Notes under the pieces: generated by a model
Seen by the model: the letters and a program-made list of their open reading frames with translations, nothing else
Database searches by the model: none
Told to the model about the DNA's origin: nothing
Shown: piece by piece, positions 45,034 through 55,023 of the stretch
Layout of the letters: each line of letters starts with the position of its first letter
Position numbering within the stretch: the first letter of the stretch is position 1
Translations under genes and position numbers: made by a program
Origin: Haberlea rhodopensis
Taxonomy: Eukaryota > Streptophyta > Magnoliopsida > Lamiales > Gesneriaceae
Reading direction: 5' to 3'
Length of the DNA: 64,000 nucleotides
NCBI GenBank assembly: GCA_907163345.1
Contig: CAJQUN010000024.1
Span: 2,170,001 to 2,234,000 of the forward strand

Positions 45034-45608
45034 TAGGGATGGCAATTGGGCGGGTCTAGCTAGACCCGGACCCGCACTGAACCCGCCCCGACGGGCGGGT
45101 CTGGATCCGCTTCAACCGGGTTTGGAAGCCGGGCGGGCGGGTCCTGGGATTGACCAATCCGCCCCGGACCTGCTCCGCTATACATTTTTATTTTTTTAAA
45201 AAAAAAAATTAATATTGAATATACATTTTACTTTTTAGATTGAACAATAAAGTGTCATTATTTAATTTTATATCAAAATTCATGTGTTCATCTTAAAGAA
45301 GTTGGACATTTTGAAGAAAATGAGAGCAAATTAATAAATTTTTGGTTGCTTAAAGATAGTTTTGCAATGTTTATTATAAATATTTATTATAGAAAAACAT
45401 GAAATTCAATAAAAAAAACTCAATTTTTGTGTTGCAAAATTGATTTCTAGTAAAATTTAAAAAAAATTAAAAAAAAAATTGGAACGGGGCGGGGCCGGTA
45501 AACCCGCCGAGTTCGCAGCGGGGCGGGGCGGGTCCGGGTTTTATGTGTAGCGGGACGGGTCCTGGGATTGGCCAAACCCGTCCCAAACCCGCCCCGTTGC
45601 CATCCTTG
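45034..45608. mobile_element. Non-autonomous hAT element (MITE), copy 3
   Basis: 575-bp member of the same family as 7256 and 16772. Starts TAGGGATGGCAATTGGGCGGG and ends CCCGTTGCCATCCTTG. Flanks GAACTGGA (45026-45033) and GAATTGGA (45609-45616) match at seven of eight bases. It lies in the leader of the family C copia. GC-rich ends with many GGGCGGGTC motifs, AT-rich core, no coding. Confidence 0.88.
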
Positions 45609-45960
45609 GAATTGGATGTGACTTTCAAGCTAGAATTCCACCACGACTCTAGATACCAAGATAGAAAAATTAAGAGCTACATGATGCAAATGAACAAGAA
45701 TAAATTCATTCCACTTTAAGCCTGACCAAGTCGTTTATTAATTAAGATTCTTAAAATTAAATTATTGTTATCTTTATATATTAATCAAGCCATTACAACA
45801 ATAAACATTTATTGATAAAAATGTTGGCATTCCTCTTTTCTACAAATTCTACAATGAGTTGAAAAATATTGATTCTTTTTCTGTTTTATTTTGCATTCAA
45901 TTATACAATTTATTGTAGTTAAAGCATCTTAGAAAAAGCATCATATATTTGGTAATGCAG

Positions 45961-46091
45961 TGATGTCTGCACACGACTCGGTTAGTACTGTCTATAAATG
46001 CATGATGAGAGGAGCAGCCGACTTTCCTGTGAAGCCGAAAAGGAAAAACGAGCTGAGGAACTTGTGGCAGCATGTCTGGAGGAAACAAGCA
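45961..46091 (+). pseudogene. PRR7/PRR3: PRR exon encoding the end of the pseudo-receiver domain
   Basis: Preceded by a splice acceptor GGTAATGCAG (to 45960) and followed by a donor GTAAGC at 46092. The encoded peptide begins MSAHDSVSTVYKCMMRG and continues to the family signature KNELRNLWQHVW. One striking change is Pro in place of the usual Leu just before VKP (DFPVKP), and Lys for Ile in KPKRKNEL. The rest of the receiver should be encoded upstream but is not found; only the copia and MITE sequences lie there. Confidence 0.9.
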
Positions 46092-46201
46092 GTAAGCCCA
46101 ATTCTCTAGATTTTCAGACAAATTTCCCCTTATTGTGTATTCCCGAGTTTCATATGGTACAGCATCAATGTTCTCTACTTACCATAAAAGGCCGGTAGCA
46201 G

Positions 46202-47006
46202 GCAAATAGTACTGCTGGCCACGGACCTACGGATGAGGGTGTAGCTCAACAGAAGGTTGAAGCCACAGCTGAAAATAATGCAATTAGTAACGATCATTCG
46301 AGTGGTTGTGCTCAGAGAAATATAGAATGCATTGAAAAAGAAAGTGATGCTCGGGTATTTTGTATCTTTTTCATTATATTTCTTGTGACGGTATACGCAT
46401 CAAACGACTCAAAAATATCAACATTCTTTTCTTGGATGGTATGTTATCTCCGTTTCTTGAAAAAAAACATAGACTTCTAATGCAGAGTTCCTGCACAAAA
46501 CCAGAGTTAGAGGGCGAGGGAGCAGATACTGAACATGCCCGTTTCCGATCACAGCAAAAAAATGCTAAATGTCTTTCAGATGGAATAAATATACATACGC
46601 ATGAGCAAGAAGGTAGAAAAATGCGACCAAATGATGATAAAACTGGAGGTAATATTCTTAATCGCTTTCTTATGTATCCGATTTATCCTTTGATACTTAA
46701 AACTTATAGGCATTTTGAAAATAGACATGGCACGAGGACAAGACAAGAAGTCTGATGATCAAAACTCTGAGAGAATAATCGGATTCGGGGGAATTCTTCC
46801 AGAGAGGCTATTGATTTAATTGGATCTTTTGGGAATTACCTTAAAGCCGACGTTGGACGCTACACTTCAAAGTCTAGTGCAAACAAGTTTGACATTTTCC
46901 CAGCTTTGGATCTGTCTCTGAGAAGATCTATTCCCAGAGGATGTGTCAATCAAGTAAATGATGAGAAGCAAAGGTTAAACCACTCTGATGCATCCGCCTT
47001 TTCGAG
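46202..47006 (+). pseudogene. PRR7/PRR3: PRR central exons (three exons)
   Basis: Three exons at 46202-46354, 46486-46648 and 46710-47006, each with AG and GT borders (for example TAATGCAG before 46486 and GTGAGT after 47006). They encode the variable middle of PRR proteins, including the conserved islands SSCTKPELEGEG and AIDLIGSF...LDLSLRRS...SDASAFSR. The third contains frame problems upstream of SREAIDLIG. Introns are short (110-131, 61 bases), as in normal PRR genes, in contrast to the last intron. Confidence 0.8.
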
Positions 47007-47222
47007 GTGAGTATGTTGTTACAAACCCTTGAAATGAAACAGTAGAATTATGATCTTCTATTTCCCAAAAATAGGAGAGAAAATAATGGGAGAATTAAAG
47101 AATTAAAATAATGAGGTAACAATGGCATGCACTGTATAATTTCTTTTTGGTAGACCAAGTTAGCTTAAGGCGAAAAAACCTTGTATCAAATATTTAACAG
47201 ATCCTTGTCTGATCAAATGTAG

Positions 47223-47637
47223 GTACAGAAACAAGCCATCGAACCGAGTGACTCGAAATCATCAAGCACTTGTAATAATAATCAACAAAAAGACCAAGAA
47301 GCCAATTCCAAAAAACAACAATCCGGTCATATCCTTATAATTCCGATACATATGGCCTTACAATAACCTCTCAAAAACATGTTTATGTGGCTAATATTGG
47401 ATCAGGAAAACCTGAAATCACGATATCTTATCCTCTGCAGAGAAATTTCTCTCTCCCTATTCCAGTTAAAGGTCTACGATTTGATAATGCAATAAATTCC
47501 TATGGTTCTGTAATGCCTACAGTAACAAGGCTGTCTCCGTTGCCTACTCCAGGTTCATCACACCATTCGGAACCTTTTCCTCATTTGATTCATTAGAACG
47601 ACAATCCTCGATTTCTAAGCAATTTCAGAATCTTATG
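47223..47637 (+). pseudogene. PRR7/PRR3: PRR exon, 5' part, up to the retrotransposon insertion
   Basis: Begins after an acceptor AAATGTAG. The splice with the previous exon restores SRYRNKPS. The stretch 47387-47596 is open and contains PEITISYPLQRNFSLPIPV and GLRFDNAINSYGSVMP, both conserved in PRR7. The frame then needs a shift near 47575 (a T-run one base short) to continue as SFDSLERQSSISKQFQ, which runs up to the insertion at 47637. Further frame changes are needed near 47240-47380. Confidence 0.85.
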
Positions 47638-48301
47638 TGATACCCGCTAGAAGATACCACCTGACGAGCCGACCTGGCTCCAAGGCATGTTACTCGTCTT
47701 TCTTCGGCGAGACCTCGCCTACCCATCCGAGCTCTTTTGTGAGATCCGACCTGTTTGGCCGACCTGTTCCGCCTTACCTGTTTCCCTCCAGTAACTCGAC
47801 GTGAGACCTCTTTTGAGAGCCCGAGCTGTTAGGCCGAGCTCTCCTCATTCCCCTTGTTGCTACCGGCTCTCAGCAAGGAAACCAGTTCCCCAAGATATCT
47901 AGTCCTAGATATGCGGAGCAATATCAGGGATTTGATTGTATTCTCAGGATCTTGACATATCTGGGTAAGATTTGGATAAACATGGAAAGAGTCCTTGTTG
48001 CAATACTACTCTTAGATCTCCGCCTATAAATACCAGGTTTGAAGTATTGATTAGGGACGAATGTTATAATTGCTTTCACTTACAGCATATATTCTCTTCA
48101 TATTCTCTCGCCTGACTTGAGCGTCGGAGGGGACCCGCTGGAACAACTTCCGGCCCCTTCTCACATTTGCTTCGTATTTTCAGGTCATTGCAGAAGATAT
48201 TTGCTAATATCCCGGCTGTTATATTGAGTGTTGGAGGAGAAAGAGAGGTGAACCCCCTCTCTATTGATATCAGCAAGTCATCGCAAATTTAGGTGATATC
48301 A
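47638..48301 (+). repeat. 5' LTR of the Tat/Retand-type element
   Basis: 664 bp. By eye it differs from the 3' LTR by three substitutions (G/T in CCAAGGCATG near 47681, C/T in GGACCCGC near 48134, C/A in AACCCCCTC near 48255) and one extra T near 47886. A TATA-like CCTATAAATACC lies near 48022-48033. Confidence 0.95.
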
Positions 48302-48347
48302 ATTGGCGTCGTCTGTGGGAATTATTTACTGAATTGAAGACGTTGAT

Positions 48348-50104
48348 ATGGCTGGACGACGTGGACGTGGGCGTGGAGTCAGGAGGAATCAGGAAGAAAG
48401 ATTAAATCCCAGTGTGGAAATCAAGATGTTCCTCCACAGCAGGAAGATCAGGCACCTCCATCTGTTATGAAGGTTGGAGATATGACTATGGAGCAACTGG
48501 CACAATTCATCAGTCAGACCATGCAAAATACTCTTTTCCAACACCAGGTTCCGCCACCAACGGAATCTAATCAACCTCCACCGCCTTCTCAAACAAATCA
48601 GGCGCCTTCGCCTGTTCAGCCAGAACAGGTCCGTGAAAACAATAGGGTAGCCAGTGCTGTGGTAGATACACAAGTAGAGCCTCCGCTAATAGATCCAATG
48701 GAAGCTGTATGGGGAGAGATAAGGCGATTGGGTCAGCATCTTGGTGGCCGAACTCCAGTGGCTAGGAGAGAAAGTCCATTTTCCCTAATTATTCTAAGAG
48801 AGGAACTCCCGCCAAATTTCAGACAACCTGCAGTGGGAGAATATGATGGAAGCACAGACCCTGAAGAGTATCTTGGAAGATTTGAGAATGCTGCTCTGTT
48901 GCATAGGTATTCTGATGGGATCAAATGCCGTGTTTTCCTTACCACCCTGGTTAGATCGGCACAACAGTGGTTTAATTTACTGAAACCAAACACTGTAAGC
49001 TGCTTTGAGGAGTTCAGTTCGGCCTTTCTAAACCAGTATGCCAGCAGCAAGAGGTATCAAAAAACTTCTTTGAGCCTGTTCACTACCAAGCAGAATGAAC
49101 AGGAGTCCTTGAGGGAGTTCGTACAACGCTTTAACGGGGCAGCCTTAGAGGTCCCCACTGCAACGATGGATGTCCTTATTAATGCTTTTACACAAGGGCT
49201 TAAGGCAGGAGAGTTCTTTAAATCCTTGGTAAAGAAAACTCCTAGAAGTTATGACGAACTTCTGGGAAGAGCTGAAAAGTATATCAATCTAGAAGATGCT
49301 CAGAGACAGAGAAGGGTTGATCTGCGGCCATCAGAGAAGAAGGATAAGTTAGAGTTAAGCAAGAAAAGAACTGTTGACAGGGCTGATGAAAGTGGTCGAA
49401 CTAGAAGTCAATTTGCATCACGCATACCTCTATCCATGAGCTTGGAAAGAGCTATGGAAATATGTGATGATAGAAAGAAACTGGAAAGACCCAGGAAGTT
49501 GGATAATGGGTCCCGTACGCCTATTTCTGATAAGTATTGTGAATTCCATAGAGAGTACGGTCATATAACGAATGAGTGCCAGAAGCTTGAAGATGAGGTA
49601 GAAAGAATCATCAAAAGAGACTCTGAAATAAAAACTCTGCTAACAAGGAAGCAGGAACCTTCTCAGAAAGGACAGGGTAGAAGCCGGTACCGAGGTAAAA
49701 GAAGAGAAAAGACACCATATAGGGGCCGAACCAGGTCCCGTGAAAGGGGTATCGCTCCTAAAGAAACAGATAATCAAAGGAGAAGGGTCGAACAGGTGGA
49801 TAATAATCCTACCCGAGGAAATATTAATATGATCTCAGGGGGACCCACGGATGGAGACTCGGGCAGAGCTCGGAAAAGTCATGGTAGAAGAATGGAAAAT
49901 TTCGAAGTATCAGAAGAGTTAATTGAAAGGGATGAGCCTGTCATAAGCTTCGGACCTAATGATCTGAAAGGAGTTGCAACACCACACAACGATGCCCTAG
50001 TCGTGACTGTAACCATAGCTAACTATGACGTAGCAAGGATCTTCATTGATACTGGGAGCTCAGTCAATGTCTTATTCAAAGATACCTTAGAAAGATGCAA
50101 ATAG
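48348..50104 (+). pseudogene. Gypsy gag and protease start (Tat/Retand)
   Basis: The likely original start is the ATG at 48348 (MAGRRGRGRG), followed by a frameshift near 48423. The frame is then open from 48467 to 50104. The capsid domain lies at about residues 110-270 of the open part (GEYDGSTDPEEYLGRFENA, FTQGLKAGEFFKSL). A CCHC-like knuckle reading CEFHREYGHITNEC is found near 49538. Basic tail follows, then the protease active site IDTGSSVNVLF near 50045. A one-base deletion near 50092 shifts the frame to the next ORF. Confidence 0.88.
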
Positions 50105-51663
50105 AGGGGTCAAAATATGAACACATTGCAACTCCTCTGTATGGGTTCACCGGGCACGCAATTCAACCGCTTGGACAGATCAACTTGCCCTTATCTCTGG
50201 GTCATGGGATGTCTCGCATAACAAAGATGGTTAATTTCACTGTGGTAGAGGCACCTTCATCGTACAATGCAATCTTAGGCCGACGGGCAATGAAGGACTT
50301 CAAGGCGGTGGCTTCTACCTATCATCAGAAATTAAAATTCCCAGTGGGTAGAGAAGTTGGGGTTCTTTGTGGTGACCAGAAAACAGCCCGCAGATGTTAT
50401 GTGGACGAAGTAAAGGAAGACGTGAAGCGAGCTTGCCGGGAGGTCGGTTGTATTGAAAGAGCTGGGTATAGTGTTCCTAAAGACAAAGGCATTCCCAACA
50501 GCTTGGATGAAGAACCTGAAATAATTGAGCTCGTCTCTACTGATCAAAAAGTAAAAATAGCCAAGGACTTGGAAATAAACATTAAAGCCGATCTCATTTC
50601 ATGTTTAATTAAAAATGAGGATATCTTTGCCTGTAGTGCTCGAGATCTAAGAGGAATTAGACCAGACGTGCTAGAACATCATTTGAATGTGCTCTCGGGA
50701 GTCCAACCTGTAAAACAGAAGAAAATACATTTTGGACCTGAAAAGGATAAGGTCATAAGAGAGCAGGTGGAGGAGCTCCTTCGGGCAGGTCAAATTCGAG
50801 AAATACAATTTCCAACATGGCTCTCAAATGTGGTCTTAGTACCAAAGAGCTCTGGAAAGTGGAGGATGTGTATAGACTTCAGAGATCTTAATAAGGCATG
50901 TCCGAAGGATTGTTACCCATTACCAAGGATTGATCAGATGGTTGATTCAACAGCGGGACATCAGTACTTGTGCTTAATGGATGCCTACCAGGGATATCAT
51001 CAGATTCCTCTGGCTAGAGAAGATCATGATAAAGTCAGTTTTGTCACATCAGATGGGACTTTTTGCTATGTTGTTATGCCCTTCGGGCTCAAGAATGCAG
51101 GAGCTACTTACCAGCGTTTGATGGACAAGGTGTTTTCAAAACAGCTAGGCCGCAATGTGGAAGTATATGTGGACGACATTCTTGTAAAATCAAAAAGTGG
51201 CACCGATCTAATTGCCGATCTGACTGAGACTTTCTCCACCCTTAGGTCTTACGGGTTAAAGTTAAACCCCCAGAAATGTGCATTCGGGGTAAAAAGCAGG
51301 AAATTTCTAGGCTATATAGTGACAGAAAGGGGGATTGAAGCTAATCCAGAAAAGGTGAGAGCTATCTGTGAGATGTCTCCGCCGAAGAACCTTCAAGAGG
51401 TGCAACGCTTGGCAGGAAAAATCGTTTCTTTATCACGATTTATTTCTAGATCAGCTCATAGAAGTCTCCCCTTTTTTAAGATACTCCGGAAGGCTGGGAA
51501 ATTTGATTGGGACGAAAAATGTGGGGAAGCATTTGAAGAATTGAAAAAATACTTAGCTGAACTTCCAATTTTGGCCAAGCCTATGCAGGCAGAGAGGCTA
51601 TACGTCTACCTATCAGCGACTGAGGAAGCAATCAGCTCGGTTCTTGTCAAAGAAAGGGAATAA
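50095..51663 (+). pseudogene. Gypsy protease end and reverse transcriptase (Tat/Retand)
   Basis: Continues the polyprotein in a new frame. RT landmarks: VVLVPKSSGKWRMCIDFRDLN, split here as VPKSSGKWRMC and DFRDLNKACPKD, then DAYQGYHQIPL, MPFGLKNAGATYQRLM and the catalytic YVDDILVKS near 51166. The thumb and the degenerate native RNase H follow (RLYVYLSATEEAISSVL). In that RNase H the first catalytic Asp is replaced, as is usual in Tat elements. A TAA at 51661-51663 interrupts the frame. Confidence 0.9.
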
Positions 51664-51696
51664 GAACAGCAGCCGATATATTACTTATCTCATGCC

Positions 51697-52539
51697 TTGA
51701 AGGATGCGGAGCTGAGGTATCAGGAGATCGAGAAGTTGGCTCTAATGTTGATCATCACAGCTAGGAGACTCAGGCCTTACTTCCTATCCCATCCTATAAC
51801 GGTGCTAACAAACAGTTCCCCGGGAAAAATACTCAGTCGCGCGGATGTCTCTGGACGACTTGTTAAATGGACAACTGAACTAGGTGAGTATGATATACAG
51901 TATGAGCCACGCACAGCTATCAAAGCTCAGGCCTTAGCAGATTTTATTGCGGAAACTGTGCATCCCGAAAAAGAAGAATTATGGAAAGCATTTGTAGATG
52001 GTTCTTCTTGTAATGAGGGAAGCGGGATTGGGGTTGTGCTGATCTCTCCAACCGGAGAAGAGGTGTGTTTGGCTGTTCGACTGGATTTCCGAGCTTCCAA
52101 TAATGAAGCAGAGTATGAGGCAGTATTGACTGGATTAAGGGCTGCTCGAAATGTTGGAGCTAAGCGTATACATGTCTTCTCTGACTCACAGCTGGTAGCC
52201 CAACAAATGAATGGCGCCTACGAGGTTAGAAACGAGAAGCTAATCCATTATGCAAGTACCATAGAAAAAATAAAGGAGGGATTTCTAGAGGTAGCATTCA
52301 AACAGATCCCAAGATAGGAGAATAGAAAGGCCGACAGTTTGGCAAGAATGGCTAGTGCTCTCCGCGCTTGGCAAGATAGAGACGTGGTGTTTCAAATTGA
52401 GTTGACTCCTAGTCAGGACGTCCCATCTGAATCCGTGGAAGAGAATGATTGGAGACAAGAGCTCTTAGACTATCTTACCAATGCCAAGCTCCCTTCTGAT
52501 ACCAAAAAAGCGTATAGACTCAAAAAAAGGAGTCAGTGA
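51697..52539 (+). pseudogene. Gypsy additional (archaeal-type) RNase H
   Basis: The end of the native RNase H/connection (ELRYQEIEKLALMLI, SGRLVKWTTELGEYDI) is followed by a second RNase H. Its landmarks are WKAFVDGSS near 51983, NNEAEYEAVLTGL near 52100 and FSDSQLVAQQ near 52180, giving the D, E and D positions. A TAG at 52315-52317 and a TGA at 52537-52539 break the frame around NRKADSLARMASAL. Acquisition of this second RNase H is established for the Tat clade. Confidence 0.9.
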
Positions 52540-53670
52540 TTCATACTCATTGAGGGCGTCCTGTACAAGAGGTCTTTTGCCCAACCACTTCTGCGTTGTT
52601 TGAGTCCGAAAGAGTCAGACTACGTATTAAGGGAAATTCATGAGGGGTGCTGCGGAAATCACCTAGGATCGTATTTCTTGGCAAAGAAGGTGCTCCTAGC
52701 CGGATATTTCTGGCCTACGATTCAGAAGGATTCGGCTGCTATGGTTATATCATGTGATAGTTGTCAAAGACACTCCAGGCTCCAGCATCATCCAGCTATG
52801 ATGATGAAAGCTATTGTGGCGGCATGCCCATTTGATCAGTGGGGCATTGATATAGTAGGACCTTTTCCAACAGGTAAAGCTCAGAAGAAATTTCTGATTG
52901 TTGCCATTGATTACTTCTCTAAATGGGTGGAAGCAGAGCCACTAGCCAGAATAACTGAGAAAGAGGTCTTCAACTTCATCTGGAAAAACATTGTTTGCCG
53001 ATTTGGTGTCCCGCTGAAGATCATCTCGGACAATGGAAGGCAATTCCAAGGAGCTTTGCTCAGGGCATGGTGTGAAGAATTAAAAATCCATCAGGCTTTC
53101 ACTTCCGTTGAATATCCTCAGAGCAATGGTCAGGTAGAAGTTACCAACAGGTCTCTCGTGCAAAGTATCAAAGCTAGGTTGGGAAAAGCTAAGGGAAATT
53201 GGGTTGAAGAACTACCTAATGTTCTATGGTCATATCGAACTACACCAAGGACGGGAACAGGTGAAACCCCATTCAGTATGGTCTACGGAAATGAAGCGGT
53301 ACTCCCAGCTGAAATTGGAGCGGAATCATCAAGAGTGCATTTCTATGACGAACAAAATAGCGATAGAAGAGCTGCTGACCTGGACCTGATTGAAGAAGTA
53401 AGGGAGGCTGCGGCCATCAGAATGGAAGCCTACCGCAATCGGGTGACGCGGATGTACAACAGACGAGTCATCCAGAAAACTTTCCAGGTCGGTGATCTCG
53501 TACTAAGAAAGGTGCAAGAGGTTCAAGTGGGCAAGCTTGACCCTAAGTGGGAGGGTCCCTTCAAGATTGTTGAAAAGCTAAGCTCGGGAGCTTACTACCT
53601 AGAAGGTCCTGATGGGAAGATGTTGAAAAGACCATGGAACGCTTACCATCTCCGAAAATATTATTCTTAG
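52540..53670 (+). pseudogene. Gypsy integrase (Tat/Retand)
   Basis: Open from 52600 to 53670, with the region just upstream also coding-like. The N-terminal zinc finger shows H-x-G-x-x-GNHLG and C-DSCQRH. The core has WGIDIVGPFP, IISDNGRQF and the Glu in SNGQVEVTNRSL, with the GETPFSMVYGNEAVLP motif after it. The C-terminal part contains the GDLVLRK and KLDPKWEGPF motifs. The core and C-terminus are intact in this copy, but the reading frame is reached only past upstream stops. Confidence 0.9.
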
Positions 53671-53738
53671 TTCAGAGTTTTATAATTTTTGCCAGATATT
53701 GTACAACCAGGAAAAGGGTTTTCAACCTACCTGAGGAG

Positions 53739-54335
53739 CACGAGCTCAGCCCTGGTCACGCGAGGAGCATGGGTGTGCAAGCACGAGCTCAGCCCTGGTC
53801 ACGCCAGGAGCATGGGTGTGTAACCAACCTCAGAAGCACGAGCTCAGCCCTGGTCACGCCAGGAGCATGGGTGTGCAAGCACGAGCTCAGACCTGGTCAC
53901 GCCAGGAGCATGGGTGTGCAACCAACCTCAGAAGCACGAGCGCAGCCCTGGTCACGCCAGGAGCATGGGTGTGCAAGCACGAGCTCAGCCCTGGTCACGC
54001 CAGGAGCATGGGTGTGCAAGCACGAGCTCAGCCCTGGTCACGCCAGGAGCATGGGTGTGCCACCTGCCTCAGGAGCACGAGCTCAGCCCTGGTCACGCCA
54101 GGAGCATGGGTGTGCAAGCACGAGCTCAGCCCTGGTCACGCCAGGAGCATGGGTGTGCCACCTGCCTCAGGAGCACGAGCTCAGCCCTGGTCACGCCAGG
54201 AGCATGGGTGTGCAAGCACGAACTCAGCCCTGGTCACGCCAGGAGCATGGGTGTGCCATCTGCCTCAGGAGCACGAGCTCAGCTCTGGTCACGCCAGGAG
54301 CATGGGTGTGACACCTGCCTCAGGAGCACGGGTAA
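53739..54335 (+). repeat. 43/55-bp tandem repeat block in the retroelement
   Basis: About 12 copies of CACGAGCTCAGCCCTGGTCA followed by CGCCAGGAGCATGGGTGTG. Unit length alternates mostly between 43 bp (ending CAAG) and 55 bp (ending CCACCTGCCTCAGGAG). Starts are near 53739, 53782, 53837, 53880, 53935, 53978, 54020, 54075, 54118, 54173, 54216 and 54271. All three plus-strand frames stay open across it, so apparent ORFs here are repeat artefacts. Confidence 0.95.
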
Positions 54336-54342
54336 ATTATTA

Positions 54343-54955
54343 CGCCAGGCCGAGCTGCATCGCCCTTGGTCCCAGCTGTTTACTGTTTGCCATTATTTGG
54401 TACATTATTAAACCAGGCCGAGCTACTTCGCCCTTGGTCCCAGCTGTCTAATGTTTGCCATTGTTTGGTACATTATTAAACCAGGCCGAGCTACTTCGCC
54501 CTTGGTCCCAGCTGTTTACGGTTTGCCATTGTTTGGTACATTATTAAACCAGGCCGAGCTACTTCGCCCTTGGTCCCAGCTGTTTACTGTTTGCCATTAT
54601 TTGGTACATTATTAAACCAGGCCGAGCTACTTCGCCCTTGGTCCCAGCTGTTTACTGTTTGCCATTGTTTGGTACATTATTAAACCAGGCCGAGCTACTT
54701 CGCCCTTGGTCCCAGCTGTCAGGCCGAGCTACTTCGCCCTTGGTCCCAGCTGTTTAGTGTTTGCCATTATTTGGTACATTATTAAACCAGGCCGAGCTAC
54801 GTCGCTCTTGGTCCCAGCTGTTTAGTGTTTGCCATTATTTGGTAAATTATTAAACTAAATCCGAGCTGTATCTAGCTTGGTCCTATCTGTTTACTGTTTG
54901 CCATTACGTGGTAAATTATTAAGCTAATCCGAGCTACGACATGCTTGGTCCGCCA
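54343..54955 (+). repeat. 68-bp tandem repeat block in the retroelement
   Basis: About nine copies of a 68-bp unit CCAGGCCGAGCTACTTCGCC ... CTTGGTCCCAGCTG ... TGCCATTATTTGGTAC, starting near 54345, 54412, 54480, 54548, 54616, 54684 and 54787, with a truncated unit at 54718 and degenerate ones near 54855 and 54921. It lies directly downstream of the 43/55-bp block, between integrase and the antisense gene. Confidence 0.95.
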
Positions 54956-55023
54956 CAAAAAATGACAAGAACGGTAAAACAGAAATAACATTAAATAAGA
55001 GAACAATTCTGAGGAAATTACAT

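Larger units (their letters stand above)
40085..45852 (-). mobile_element. Ty1/copia element, family C, minus strand, split by a Helitron and a hAT MITE
   Basis: Read right to left: a short LTR-like segment (about 45660-45852), a primer-binding-like TTGGTATCTAGAGTC (complement at about 45645-45660), leader with the hAT element 45034-45608, gag about 44320-45010, Helitron 41854-44314, zinc knuckle about 41800-41853, protease and pre-integrase 41380-41700, integrase 40806-41171, spacer 40180-40680 and the first part of RT 40085-40190. The 3' part and LTR are missing. The short LTR suggests an Ale/Retrofit-type lineage, which is inference. Confidence 0.75.

Noticed and set aside
46360..46755. 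131-codon ORF spanning 46360-46755
   Set aside because: It runs through a PRR intron and exon; the exon part (46486-46648) is annotated as PRR and the rest is intronic.
48076..48276. Identical minus-strand 66-codon ORFs at 48076-48276 and 57754-57954
   Set aside because: Duplicates caused by the two LTRs of the gypsy element, with no domain.
53634..54451. Three overlapping plus-strand ORFs with repeated HARSMGVQ-type peptides
   Set aside because: They cover the 43/55-bp tandem repeats in all three frames with the same DNA unit, so they are repeat artefacts, not a repeat protein.
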